Assembly (NCBI RefSeq): GCF_008632125.1
Contig: NZ_VWRN01000015.1
Location: 1 to 64,000 of the forward strand
Direction: 5' to 3'
Length of the DNA: 64,000 nucleotides
Origin: Cupriavidus cauae
Lineage (GTDB): Bacteria > Pseudomonadota > Gammaproteobacteria > Burkholderiales > Burkholderiaceae
Under the pieces are notes generated by a model. That model saw only the letters and a program-made list of their open reading frames with translations, was not told where the DNA came from and did no database searches. Both the position numbers and the translations under genes were made by a program. The stretch's first letter is position 1. Each line of letters begins with the position of its first letter. Shown here piece after piece: positions 1-7,624 of the stretch.

Positions 1-76
1 CGCGCGACTCCTGCACCAGGCGCACGGCGCGCTCGCGCACTTCCGGGGAAAACTTGTTTGCGTTGTTCTTGCTCAT
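1..76 (-). CDS. IS3-family transposase OrfA, N-terminal 25 codons
   Basis: The minus-strand reading frame starts at ATG (76) and runs off the window start. Its first residues, [20 protein letters not shown], match the opening of IS3-family OrfA proteins ([13 protein letters not shown] is a common start of their helix-turn-helix domain). OrfA is the DNA-binding part that is normally joined to the OrfB integrase by programmed frameshifting. Only the start is visible, so subgroup and integrity cannot be judged. Confidence 0.85.
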   Translation of the reverse strand, partial: MSKNNANKFSPEVRERAVRLVQESR

Positions 77-127
77 GGCTCGCATTCTCTCAAGAGTGAG
101 AGCCTCCGCAAAACCCGGGGCGATTCA
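1..127 (-). mobile_element. IS3-family insertion sequence, left-hand part only
   Basis: On the minus strand the element begins at 127 with TGAATCGCCCCGGGTTTTGC, a TG-starting terminus of the kind found on IS3-family elements. It reads through a short leader into a transposase OrfA start at 76. The rest of the element lies beyond the window start. To the right of 127 the sequence is uninterrupted flagellin coding sequence, which fixes the boundary to within a base or two. The exact target-site duplication cannot be read because the other end is missing. Confidence 0.85.
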
Positions 128-489
128 GCCAGTCGCTGATTGATTTCGTCTTGAATCGACTTTAGGTCCGACGGGGAGTTCGAGCCGGTCGACGCTTGAA
201 CAGCCAACTCACGGATACGCTGCAGATTGTTGTTAACTTCCGTCAGCGCGCCTTCGGTCGTCTGCGCCAGCGAGATGCCGTCGTTGGCGTTGCGCTGAGC
301 CTGAGTCAGGCCGCGGATGTTGGCGGTGAAACGGTTGGCAATCGCTTGACCAGCCGCGTCGTCCTTGGCGCTGTTGATACGCAGGCCCGAGGACAGGCGC
401 TGGATCGCGGTGTTCAGCGCCGATTGCGACGTGTTCAGGTTGTTCTGAGTCATCAGAGACAACGTGTTCGTGTTGATGATTTGCGGCAT
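128..489 (-). pseudogene. fliC: flagellin, truncated by IS insertion after about 120 codons
   Basis: The frame from ATG 489 is a typical flagellin N-terminus: it opens [19 protein letters not shown] and has the conserved [20 protein letters not shown] block at about residues 31-50, plus the [12 protein letters not shown] and [11 protein letters not shown] segments of domains D0/D1. Flagellins normally run to about 270 residues or more. Here the flagellin sequence ends at DEINQRLA (residue 121) and the frame continues 18 codons into the insertion element before stopping. The variable centre and the C-terminal D0/D1 half are displaced, so the product cannot polymerise into a filament. Whether another flagellin copy exists elsewhere is unknown. 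Confidence 0.9.
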
Positions 490-584
490 GTACGACTCCT
501 ATTTGCAATGTTTTTCGCATTCCGGCGGTTGCCGTAACGTTGGCTGCCTGCACTGCAAAGCGTGAAGTGCCTCCGTTGCCAAGG

Positions 585-611
585 TTATCGACCGGGCGGC
601 CGAAAGGTTTA
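585..611 (-). promoter_or_regulatory. sigma-28 (FliA) promoter of the flagellin gene
   Basis: On the minus strand TAAACCTT (611-604) is followed after exactly 11 bases by GTCGATAA (592-585). The FliA consensus is TAAAGTTT-N11-GCCGATAA, so the spacing is exact and both boxes match well. It lies about 95 bp upstream of the flagellin ATG, as expected for a class III flagellar gene. The promoter appears intact although the gene it serves is disrupted. Confidence 0.8.
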
Positions 612-677
612 GAGTGATCTTTCGGCGGTGGTGCGGAAAGCTGTCATTGCAAGGCTGCGGGCGGCTCCGGGCGGGGC

Positions 678-1007
678 TCAGGCGCGCCGGCGGGAGCGCG
701 TGCGGGGCGTAAACAAGCGGACGAACTCGGGCGGCACCTCGTCCTGGGGCAGCTGGATCGGCTCCCCGTCCACGTTGTCCGGCGTGATCGCCGCGATCGC
801 GTGCTTGTAGACGATCTGGGGCGCCGGGTCACCCGGGCCGGTGGCAAGCAGCACCATATAGGCGTCGGCGCCGACCACGACCCCGTGCAGGCGCACGCCG
901 CTGGTCAGGTGCAGCACCACCGGATGCCGGCTGGCGCGGTGAAAAGCCAGTTGTCGGTCCTGCAGTTGCCGGCCCGGGCGAATACTTCTGATTTCCTGAA
1001 ACTTCAC
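678..1007 (-). CDS. Hfq-like Sm-fold protein
   Basis: The frame starts at GTG 1007, preceded by GGAGAA at a good distance, and encodes 109 residues. Residues from about 14 read LQDRQLAFHR, comparable with LQDPFLNALR of Hfq. They are followed by an Sm1-like strand set (VVLHLTSGVRLHGVVVGADA) and the Sm2 signature IVYKHAIAAITP, including the YKHA motif that lines the RNA-binding pore of Hfq. It differs from housekeeping Hfq by a Gly/Pro-rich insertion (GPGDPAP) before Sm2 and a 35-residue charged tail ending in RTRSRRRA. Housekeeping hfq normally sits beside miaA/hflX. This copy sits beside fliC, so it is probably a second, divergent Hfq. RNA binding is inferred from the motif, not shown. Confidence 0.75.
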   Translation of the reverse strand: MKFQEIRSIRPGRQLQDRQLAFHRASRHPVVLHLTSGVRLHGVVVGADAYMVLLATGPGDPAPQIVYKHAIAAITPDNVDGEPIQLPQDEVPPEFVRLFTPRTRSRRRA

Positions 1008-1321
1008 GACTTCTCCGGTCGAGCCCGATAGGGTTCTGTCGGCAGACAACGGTACGGGGATCAGGCACGAGCCGGGGCGGATGCGGCGTGACGGTATCCG
1101 TATTGGCGAGAGCCTGATCATGGCGAGGGATGAAACATTCGCTCTCGGTACCGGCGCGGGGGAAGCCATCGCGTGTCCTTGCGGCCGTGGCGCTTGTTGT
1201 TCGCGGATGTTCTGCCTCGACGGTCGGACTGGCGGTGCTGCCAGAAGAGAAGGGGAATACTTCGGCCCGGAGAGTAACAAATTTTTACAACTCGGGGAGC
1301 GAAGGGGCCTGTTCTAAGGTC

Positions 1322-1337
1322 TAGAGGTAAACCTCTA
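1322..1337. promoter_or_regulatory. perfect 7-2-7 palindrome, operator candidate
   Basis: TAGAGGT-AA-ACCTCTA is a perfect inverted repeat with a 2-bp centre. It lies directly upstream of, and 2 bp from, the FliA-like promoter at 1340-1366, in a position suited to a dimeric regulator. No regulator can be assigned from sequence. Confidence 0.4.
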
Positions 1338-1339
1338 AT

Positions 1340-1366
1340 TAAGTACTTGAATACATCTGCCGATAT
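1340..1366 (+). promoter_or_regulatory. FliA-like promoter candidate
   Basis: TAAGTACT, then 11 bases, then GCCGATAT. The -10 box matches the FliA consensus GCCGATAA at 7 of 8 positions and the spacing is exact. The -35 match is weaker (TAAG instead of TAAA). The transcript would run towards the small RNA candidate and the chemoreceptor, whose start is about 600 bp downstream. Confidence 0.4.
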
Positions 1367-1496
1367 ACGGAGCGGTTCTCCGCGTAAAGTGCCTTTTGAA
1401 GCGTCTCCGAAGCGTCGTGCCGCGCTCCAGGCCGCCTTCCATCCGAGTAGGTACTCACCTCGCCACTTTTTGGCATGCGCGGCTGACGTTGCTTCC

Positions 1497-1516
1497 TTGT
1501 TTTATTTGTAAAACAA
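1497..1516. promoter_or_regulatory. palindrome upstream of the small RNA promoter
   Basis: TTGTTTTA-TTTG-TAAAACAA is a perfect 8-bp inverted repeat with a 4-bp centre, 41 bp upstream of the -35 box at 1558. The distance suits an activator site. It is also possible that it is only a hairpin. No regulator is assigned. Confidence 0.35.
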
Positions 1517-1557
1517 AGTAAGCGTCACTATCGGCATTTACCCTGATGGAAACTGTA

Positions 1558-1586
1558 TTTACACCTCATCTAAGCACCGCTATAGT
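1558..1586 (+). promoter_or_regulatory. sigma-70 promoter of the small RNA candidate
   Basis: TTTACA (1558-1563) and TATAGT (1581-1586) are separated by exactly 17 bp. Each differs from the consensus hexamer at one position. No ribosome binding site or protein gene follows. Instead a pair of hairpins and an intrinsic terminator end within about 70 bp. Confidence 0.65.
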
Positions 1587-1592
1587 CGGCCA

Positions 1593-1657
1593 CGAGCCAA
1601 TCGGCTCTAGCAGTCCTGGAAAGCCTACGAGCACCCCGCGCGTGGGCTTCTTTTTTT
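1593..1657 (+). ncRNA. candidate small RNA, about 65 nt
   Basis: A start near 1593 is predicted from the promoter at 1558-1586. The transcript would hold a 5' hairpin GAGCC-AATC-GGCTC (1594-1607), a single-stranded linker (TAGCAGTCCTGGA, 1608-1620) and a terminator hairpin followed by seven T residues. This is the usual layout of a trans-acting, Hfq-dependent small RNA: a seed region between a 5' stem and a terminator. The family is not recognised. An Hfq-like gene lies about 600 bp away on the other strand, which is suggestive only. The exact 5' end is a prediction. Confidence 0.6.
1621..1657 (+). terminator. intrinsic terminator of the small RNA candidate
   Basis: AAGCCTACG (1621-1629) pairs with CGTGGGCTT (1641-1649), nine pairs including one G-U, around an 11-nt loop. 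The stem is followed by C and seven T residues (1651-1657). Confidence 0.8.
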
Positions 1658-1891
1658 GCCCGCGTCCTGTGCAATGCCGGACGTCTTCGCCGCCTCAGGC
1701 GGAATACCGGATGCTCGACGTCAATTGGACACCTGTCCCGTCTCGAGCGATCTGTGGAGCTGACGGGGTTTTTGCCCCTTGTTTTTCATTTGGGCATGGC
1801 ATCCGTGCCCACCGCTCGTTTTCCTGACATCTCCGCCTGACGCCCGAGGCCGGGCTCTATCCGGCTTGATCCCGCCGTATCGGTTTGCCCA

Positions 1892-1919
1892 TCAAGAAAG
1901 CGCCCCCTTCTGCCGTTAG
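1892..1919 (+). promoter_or_regulatory. FliA-like promoter candidate of the chemoreceptor gene
   Basis: TCAAGAAA (1892-1899) and GCCGTTAG (1912-1919) resemble the TCAAG...GCCGATAA form of FliA promoters common in pseudomonads and beta-proteobacteria. The spacing is one base longer than ideal. It lies 58 bp upstream of the chemoreceptor start, where a class III chemotaxis promoter would be expected. Confidence 0.5.
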
Positions 1920-1976
1920 CGATGCACCGTCGCGCATGCGCGCGAGGCGTCGACTACGAGAGAAAAAGGGGGCGGT

Positions 1977-3794
1977 ATGGGAGGATGGAAGCATTTCGGC
2001 ATTGGCGCGCGGCTGGCGGGGGCCTTTGCCGCGATGGTGGCGCTGCTGGCCGTGGTGGCCGGTTTCGGACTGATCGCGCTTGGCGACATGAACGCGTCGA
2101 TGCGGACGACCGTCGAGCAGCGTCTGCTGAAGGTGATGGAACTGGACGGCGTCAAGGAGGGCGCACAGGCCATCGGCATCATGGTGCGCGACGCGGTGCT
2201 GACCGAGGATCCGGCCGTGGTCCAGCAGAACGTCGGCCGCGTCAACGAGCGCCGCAAGCAGATGAGCGCCACGCTCGACGAGCTCTCCAAGCTGATCGCC
2301 GCCACCGATAACGCCGGCCTGAAGCAAACCTTCAATGAACTGGGCAAGCATCGCGCCGCCTATAACGCCCAGCTGGACCAATTGCTGACGCAGTTGCAGG
2401 CTGGCGAGTTCGTCGCCGCGCGCGCCGGTTTGATCGTCACGCTGCCCGCGGCGCAGGCGGCGTACTTTGAACGCCTGGACACGCTGATCGCCTCGGGTCG
2501 CAAGATGGCCATCGAGGCGGTGGAGCAGGCCCAGGCCGACTATCTGTTCACGCGCAATCTGCTGCTCGCGCTCGGCGCGGTGTCCGCGCTGCTGGCCGTC
2601 GGCCTGGCCGTGGCGATCACGCGCTCGATCGCCGGACCGGCGCGGCAGGCGCTGGCTGCCGCCGAGGCGCTTGCGCAGGGCGACCTGGCCTTCGCCATCC
2701 GCGCCAAGGGCAACGACGAGATGGGCCGGATGCTGAAGGCAATGCAGCGCGCCCTCGCTGAGCTGTCCGTGCTGGTGCGCGGCATCCAGGGCGCCTCGGG
2801 CGCGATCGACGGCGCCACGCGGGAGATCGCCAAGGGCAACACCGACCTGTCGCAACGTACCGAGGAGCAGGCGGCCTCGCTGGAGCAGACCGCGGCCTCG
2901 ATGGAGCAGCTGACCTCGACCGTGCGCCAGAACGCCGACAACGCCCGCCAGGCCAACCAGCTCGCCGTGAACGCCTCGGCCGTGGCCGCGGAGGGCGGAC
3001 GTACCGTGCGCAGCGTGGTCGAGACGATGCAGGGCATCTCGCAGTCGTCGGCCAAGGTGGCCGAGATCATCGGCGTGATCGAGGGCATTGCCTTCCAGAC
3101 CAATATCCTGGCGCTGAACGCCGCGGTCGAAGCCGCGCGCGCTGGCGAACAGGGGCGCGGCTTCAGCGTGGTCGCGGCCGAAGTGCGCAGCCTCGCGCAG
3201 CGCAGCGCCGCGGCGGCCAAGGAGATCGGCGAGCTGATCAACCGATCGGTGGAGCAGGTCGAAGTCGGTGCCCGCCAGGTCGAGCAGGCTGGCGGCACCA
3301 TGGACGGCATCGTGGAAGCCGTTCGCCGCGTGACCGACATCATGGGCGAGATCTCGGCCGCCAGCGCCGAGCAGTCGACCGGCATCGAGCAGGTCAACCG
3401 CGCGATCGCGCAGATGGAAAGCGTGACGCAGCAGAACGCCGCGCTGGTCGAACAGGCGGCGGCCGCCGCCGAGAGCCTGCAACAGCAGGCCGCCGGGCTG
3501 GTGCAGGACGCGGCCAAGTTCCGCGTCGAGGCGTCGCCGGCTGCATTGCCGCGTGCCGCGGAACCGGTCCGCGAACCGGTGCTCGCCATGGCGGCGCCGT
3601 TGGGGAAGTCGTCGGCGCAAGGGGTCATGTCGACCGCGGCGCGGAGCGAGCCCGCTGCCGACAGGCGCCACCGCGAATCCAGAGCCGGCAGTGCCGCCGC
3701 AACGCCTGGGAAGGCCCGACCCGCGGCGCTACGGCCGTCCGCCTTGGCGACGGAAGCTTCCGGTGCTGGGGCCGACGACTGGCAGAGTTTCTGA
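1977..3794 (+). CDS. methyl-accepting chemotaxis protein (Tar/Tsr type)
   Basis: A 605-residue transmembrane chemoreceptor that passes ligand state to CheA/CheW. In order it has TM1 (about 10-34), a periplasmic four-helix ligand domain (about 35-190) opening with the [19 protein letters not shown] block, TM2 (about 190-212), HAMP (213-265) and a cytoplasmic coiled coil. The hairpin tip (about residues 367-415) carries [20 protein letters not shown] and [20 protein letters not shown], the hallmark of class 36H receptors. The protein ends in DDWQSF, an xWxxF-type tail like the NWETF pentapeptide that tethers CheR and CheB. ATG 1977 follows AAAGGGGGCGGT. The ligand cannot be told from sequence. 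Confidence 0.93.
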   Translation: MGGWKHFGIGARLAGAFAAMVALLAVVAGFGLIALGDMNASMRTTVEQRLLKVMELDGVKEGAQAIGIMVRDAVLTEDPAVVQQNVGRVNERRKQMSATLDELSKLIAATDNAGLKQTFNELGKHRAAYNAQLDQLLTQLQAGEFVAARAGLIVTLPAAQAAYFERLDTLIASGRKMAIEAVEQAQADYLFTRNLLLALGAVSALLAVGLAVAITRSIAGPARQALAAAEALAQGDLAFAIRAKGNDEMGRMLKAMQRALAELSVLVRGIQGASGAIDGATREIAKGNTDLSQRTEEQAASLEQTAASMEQLTSTVRQNADNARQANQLAVNASAVAAEGGRTVRSVVETMQGISQSSAKVAEIIGVIEGIAFQTNILALNAAVEAARAGEQGRGFSVVAAEVRSLAQRSAAAAKEIGELINRSVEQVEVGARQVEQAGGTMDGIVEAVRRVTDIMGEISAASAEQSTGIEQVNRAIAQMESVTQQNAALVEQAAAAAESLQQQAAGLVQDAAKFRVEASPAALPRAAEPVREPVLAMAAPLGKSSAQGVMSTAARSEPAADRRHRESRAGSAAATPGKARPAALRPSALATEASGAGADDWQSF

Positions 3795-3927
3795 ACATAT
3801 CTCGCCAGGCGAAAGCAGGCTGATGGCATAGCTCATAGCTCCCAGGACCACTGCGATCCTCCGTTTGTCGCGCACAATCGACAAGCAAAGGAGGCCAGAA
3901 ATGAATCGCGCTTGAATAGGCAATGCC

Positions 3928-4185
3928 ATGCGCCAGCAACGAATGGCGCTTGGCTTGACGCAGCAGATGCTGGCCAGGATGGCCGACATCTCTCGACAGA
4001 CCGTGAGCGGCATCGAGCATGGCCGTATCAACTTCACGCTCGATATGCTTGGTCGGTTGGGCGATATCCTGGGGCTAACGCTACAGGTTGCGGAGATTCA
4101 TCCGAGGGCCATCGGGCCCTTGCGGAGTTCAGAGGGTAGCGAAAGCGTGCAGAAACGCACACTTTCAAGCAAGCGCCTACAATAA
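3928..4185 (+). CDS. XRE-family HTH protein, restart after an in-frame stop
   Basis: The 85-residue frame from ATG 3928 is a HipB-like Cro/C1 helix-turn-helix domain: RMALGLTQQMLARMADISRQ, then TVSGIEHGRINFTLDMLGRL and GDILGLTLQVAEI. The strong ribosome binding site AAAGGAGG (3889-3896) belongs not to this ATG but to ATG 3901, 27 bp upstream and in the same frame. Between them lies TGA at 3913-3915 (codon 5), so the natural N-terminus MNRA-x-IGNA is interrupted. The protein can only be made by reinitiation at 3928 or readthrough. No HipA-like toxin follows, so it is an orphan regulator or a decaying antitoxin. Confidence 0.7.
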   Translation: MRQQRMALGLTQQMLARMADISRQTVSGIEHGRINFTLDMLGRLGDILGLTLQVAEIHPRAIGPLRSSEGSESVQKRTLSSKRLQ

Positions 4186-4239
4186 CCTCCTGTCCTTCAT
4201 TAGAAAAGCCGGTCCGACCAGTGGGGTCGTGCACCGGCT

Positions 4240-5901
4240 ATGTTGTTTCTCCTTGCCCGCCCGATGATCGCTCCCGCTCGTTCTGGTCTGCGCCTTGTCG
4301 GCGCGGCTGCCTCCATTGCGGCCTCCGCAGATTCTCCGACGTCGCCTGCGGCGTCATCCCTCCCGCCAAGGCCTCTTCACCCCGGCGAGCCGACCGGGTC
4401 TCCACCGGTCCCGGTGATGCAGGTCATCTTCGGCCTGATGCTGGCGATCCTGCTCGGGGCGCTGGAGCAGTCGATCGTCGCCGTGGTGCTGCCCGAGATT
4501 GCCCTGCGCCTGAACGGGTTCGACGTGATGGCCTGGGTCGTGTCGGCCTACCTGATTGCGTCGACGGTCGCCACGCCGATCTACGGCAAGCTGTCCGACG
4601 TGCTCGGCCGGCGCTCGGTGCTGTCGTTCGCGATCGTGCTGTTCCTGGTGGCCTCGATCGCCTGTGCGCTCGCGCAGACCATGCCGCAGCTGATCGTCGC
4701 GCGCATTCTGCAGGGGCTTGGCGGCGGCGGGCTGATCTCGGTATCGCAGGCCGCCATTGCCGACGTGGTGCCGCTGCGCGAGCGCGGCCGCTATCAGGGC
4801 TATGTCAGCGGCGTGTGGGCGGTCGCCAGCATGGCGGGCCCGGTGATCGGCGGCTACCTCGCCCACTATCTGTCGTGGCGCTGGATCTTCTGGATCAACC
4901 TGCCGCTGGCCCTGCTGGCGCTGGTCACGGTGCGCCGCGCGCTGCGCCATCTGCCGGCCGGCGGCGGCCGCAAGCATCGGATCGACTATCTCGGCGCGCT
5001 GCTGTTCGGCGGTGGACTGACCGGCGTGCTGGTGTTCCTGACGCGCCTGGGCCAGGGGCACGACGTCTGGCGCGCCGATTCGCTGAGCCTGCTGGGCGGC
5101 GGCCTGGCGGCGCTGCTGCTGTTCGTCTGGCAGGAGCGCCGCGCGGCCGATCCGGTGATTCCCTTGGCGATGCTGCGCGTGCCGACGGTGGCGATCTGCT
5201 GCATCACGCTGTTCCTGTGCTTCTTCCAGTTGATCGCGATGTCGGTGCTGCTGCCGCTGCGCTTCCAGGTGGTCGGCGGCGCGCAAGCCGACAGCGCGGC
5301 GCTGCGGCTGGTGCCGCTGACGCTGGCGATTCCGTTCGGCGCCTTCATCGCCGGTCGGCTGATGACCTGGAGCGGCCGCTACAAGCCCTTGCAGCTGATC
5401 GGGTCGGCCGCGGCACCGCTGGTGATCGCGGCGCTGGCCTTCGTCGATCCGGGTGCGGTGGTGCTGACCGCGATCGTGATGGTGGCGCTGGGCCTGGCGA
5501 TCGGCCTGCAACTACCGAGCGCGCTGGTGGCGACGCAGAACGCGGTGCCGCCGCAGCAGGTCGGCGTCGCCACCGCGCTGACGGCGTTCTCGCGGATGCT
5601 CGGTGGCGCGGTCGGCGTCGCGGTGCTGACCACCGTGCTGATCGCGCTGCTGCGCCACAGCGGCATGGCGGTCAGCCCGCTGCCCGGCGGCGAGGACGTG
5701 CTGATGCATCTGTTCCGCGAGGTGCTGTCGCTGGGCGATGGCGCCGAGGCCGCCGTCGTGCGGCAGACCGCCGAGCGCGCCTTCCGCGCGCTGTTCCTCG
5801 CCAGCGCCGCGGTATCGCTGCTCGCGCCGCTGCTGGTCGTGCGGCTGCGCGAGGCGACGCTGCGCGGCAGTCCGGTCAAGGCGGCGGCGAGCGTCGAATA
5901 G
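4240..5901 (+). CDS. DHA2-family (EmrB/QacA) drug:proton antiporter
   Basis: A 14-helix major facilitator that exports drugs or toxic organics against protons. The core from about residue 60 shows the first helix ending in LEQSIVAVVLPEIA, a motif A loop GKLSDVLGRRSV, the ILQGLGGGGLISVSQAAIAD stretch and the antiporter motif C GVWAVASMAGPVIGGYL. ATG 4240 gives 553 residues but has no clear ribosome binding site, and the first 55 residues are Pro/Ala-rich. ATG 4417 (MQVIFGLMLAILL) would give a 494-residue protein of normal family length and may be the true start. No TetR or MarR repressor is adjacent. Confidence 0.85.
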   Translation: MLFLLARPMIAPARSGLRLVGAAASIAASADSPTSPAASSLPPRPLHPGEPTGSPPVPVMQVIFGLMLAILLGALEQSIVAVVLPEIALRLNGFDVMAWVVSAYLIASTVATPIYGKLSDVLGRRSVLSFAIVLFLVASIACALAQTMPQLIVARILQGLGGGGLISVSQAAIADVVPLRERGRYQGYVSGVWAVASMAGPVIGGYLAHYLSWRWIFWINLPLALLALVTVRRALRHLPAGGGRKHRIDYLGALLFGGGLTGVLVFLTRLGQGHDVWRADSLSLLGGGLAALLLFVWQERRAADPVIPLAMLRVPTVAICCITLFLCFFQLIAMSVLLPLRFQVVGGAQADSAALRLVPLTLAIPFGAFIAGRLMTWSGRYKPLQLIGSAAAPLVIAALAFVDPGAVVLTAIVMVALGLAIGLQLPSALVATQNAVPPQQVGVATALTAFSRMLGGAVGVAVLTTVLIALLRHSGMAVSPLPGGEDVLMHLFREVLSLGDGAEAAVVRQTAERAFRALFLASAAVSLLAPLLVVRLREATLRGSPVKAAASVE

Positions 5902-6028
5902 CGGCCGAATCATCGGGGCGCGCCGCGTCATTCGAGGCGGCACACCCCGATGGCCCATCTCGCTCAATCCCGCTCACTCGCGCTCAATTGCACTCAATCC
6001 GCGTCCCATCCCACCCGATCCCGCTGGG

Positions 6029-7489
6029 TCAGTCCAGATCGACGACCTCCAGATCGACGACCCGGCCCGGGCAGAGGATATGGTTCGGATCGAGCGTCCG
6101 CTTCAGCAGGCGCATCACGGCCAGTTCCTCGGGCGTGCGCGAGCATCCCAGGAACGGCTTCTTGTGCGTGCCGATCCCGTGCTCGGCGGAAATGCTGCCG
6201 CCGAAGTCCTGCACCACGCGATAGACCACCTCGCTGATCTCGTGCTCCGGAAAGTCCGGCAGCGCGACCCCGGGCAGATAGACGCTGACATGCAGATTGC
6301 TGTCACCGACGTGCCCGAAGTTCACCAGCTCGGCGGTCGACCACCGGTCCAGCACGGCGGCGCGCAGGGCTTGCGCAAACTCGCCGATCCGGCCGATCGG
6401 CAGGCTCACGTCGAAGGCGGCGTTGGGCGCCCACATCACCGGGAACTCCGCCACCGCGTCGCGCAACTGCCAGAAGCTCTGCGCCTCCTTGTCGCTGGTC
6501 GCGACCGCCGCGTCCTGGATCAGGCCCGCATCCATCGCCGTCTCCAGCATCGACTCGAAGGCGGGCGCGTCCTGGCCGGCGTCGTCGCCCTGCAGGTCGA
6601 GCAGCACGTAGAAGGGATGGCCCGCGGGCAGCGGCGCACGGACGCCCGACACGCGCGTGGTCACCAGCTCGTAGAAGTCGGCCCACATCACCTCGAACGC
6701 GGACAGCCTGCCGGCCAGCTTGCGCTGCGCATGGCGCAGCAGCTGCACCACGTCCTCGTAGCGGGACAGCGCGCACAGCGCGGTCTGCGTGCTGGCCGGC
6801 AGCGGCGCCAGCTTCAGCACCGCACGCGTGATCACGCCGAGCGTGCCTTCGCTGCCGATGAACAGCTGGCGCAGGTCGTAACCCGCATTGTTCTTCAGCA
6901 TCTTGTTCAGCGACGTCAGCACGGTGCCGTCGGCCAGCACCGCTTCGAGTCCCAGCACCTGGTCGCGCATCATGCCGTAGCGGATCACGCGATTGCCGCC
7001 GGCATTGGTGGCGATGTTGCCGCCGATCTGGCAGCTGCCGCGCGCGCCAAGGTCCACCGGCAACAGCCATTCCGCGGCGCGCGCGGCCTCCTGCGCGGCC
7101 TGCAGCGTGGTGCCGGCCATCACGGTCATCGTGCCGGCCTGATCGTCGATCTCCTCGACGCCGCGCATCCGTTCCAGCGACAGCACCAGTTCGCCGCCGG
7201 CGGGCGTCGCGGCGCCGGCCAGTCCGGTCAATCCGCCCTGCGGCACCACCGCTTGCCGATGGCGATGGCAGATCGCCAATACCGCGGAGACCTCGGCGGT
7301 ATTGCGCGGCCGCGCCACCGCGATCGGCGGCACCGGATCGAGCGGGGCGTACCAGTCCTTGCGAAAGCGCGTTTCGATGGCGTCGCCGGTCTGCAGGCCG
7401 GCGGGGTCGAGCACGGCGGCCAGTTCGGACAGCAGGGCGTCACGGCTGCTTGCCGCGGCGGGTTGGGTTTGAGTGATCGAAGTGGTCAT
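6029..7489 (-). CDS. FAD-linked oxidase (GlcD / D-2-hydroxyacid dehydrogenase type)
   Basis: 486 residues. The N-terminal FAD_binding_4 (PCMH) domain covers about 35-215 with VPQGGLTGLAGAATPAGGEL and ARGSCQIGGNIATNAGGNRV. The C-terminal FAD-oxidase domain covers about 220-480, with conserved NFGHVGDSNLHVSVYLPG and a tail GGSISAEHGIGTHKKPFL. The AEHGIG motif and length match enzymes that oxidise D-lactate, D-2-hydroxyglutarate or glycolate and pass electrons to ETF or quinone. The substrate cannot be fixed. It lies 3' of the MocR regulator gene on the same strand, separated by a 12-bp tandem repeat array, so co-transcription is possible. Confidence 0.88.
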   Translation of the reverse strand: MTTSITQTQPAAASSRDALLSELAAVLDPAGLQTGDAIETRFRKDWYAPLDPVPPIAVARPRNTAEVSAVLAICHRHRQAVVPQGGLTGLAGAATPAGGELVLSLERMRGVEEIDDQAGTMTVMAGTTLQAAQEAARAAEWLLPVDLGARGSCQIGGNIATNAGGNRVIRYGMMRDQVLGLEAVLADGTVLTSLNKMLKNNAGYDLRQLFIGSEGTLGVITRAVLKLAPLPASTQTALCALSRYEDVVQLLRHAQRKLAGRLSAFEVMWADFYELVTTRVSGVRAPLPAGHPFYVLLDLQGDDAGQDAPAFESMLETAMDAGLIQDAAVATSDKEAQSFWQLRDAVAEFPVMWAPNAAFDVSLPIGRIGEFAQALRAAVLDRWSTAELVNFGHVGDSNLHVSVYLPGVALPDFPEHEISEVVYRVVQDFGGSISAEHGIGTHKKPFLGCSRTPEELAVMRLLKRTLDPNHILCPGRVVDLEVVDLD

Positions 7490-7540
7490 GAACGGTCTGG
7501 TAGCGGGGTCGGATGGACAGGGGAAAAGGGAGCGGGATTC

Positions 7541-7624
7541 GGCTTCGCGCTTGGCTCTGCGCTCGGTTCGGCGCTCCGCTCGGCGCTCGGCTCGGCGCTC
7601 GGCTCCGCACTCGGCTCCGCGCTC
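7541..7624. repeat. 12-bp tandem repeat, 7 copies
   Basis: Seven 12-bp units of the form GGCTCGGCGCTC with few changes fill most of the gap between the FAD oxidase start (7489) and the MocR stop (7623-7625), and reach right into that stop codon. A repeat array here could vary in copy number between strains and would alter the spacing between the two genes. Confidence 0.9.

Larger units (their letters stand above)
1008..1976. other. 969-bp gene-free region with several regulatory signals
   Basis: No convincing protein gene was found between the Hfq-like gene and the chemoreceptor. The 93-codon frame at 1546-1827 crosses a promoter and a terminator and has no recognisable content. The stretch 1300-1600 is more AT-rich than its surroundings. 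It holds two perfect palindromes, FliA-like promoter matches, a candidate small RNA with its own promoter and terminator, and further small hairpins near 1690 (CCGCC/GGCGG), 1757 (GGGG/CCCC followed by T residues) and 1793. Confidence 0.6.

Noticed and set aside
1130..1324. 64-codon frame MKHSLSVPARGKPS...
   Set aside because: No ribosome binding site and no family resemblance; overlaps other short frames equally open.
1587..1660. Possible tRNA in the hairpin-rich segment
   Set aside because: No cloverleaf, anticodon arm or CCA-adjacent acceptor stem could be drawn; the hairpins fit a small RNA with terminator better.
1546..1827. 93-codon frame in the gene-free region
   Set aside because: It starts upstream of a strong promoter, runs through an intrinsic terminator, and encodes no recognisable segment.
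1857..3671. Long minus-strand frame of 604 codons opposite the chemoreceptor
   Set aside because: Composition is His/Arg/Gly-rich with no recognisable domain. It is the mirror of a well-supported gene in GC-rich DNA.
4354..5511. Minus-strand frame rich in Gln, His and Arg opposite the MFS gene
   Set aside because: Typical antisense shadow; the plus strand has clear transporter motifs.
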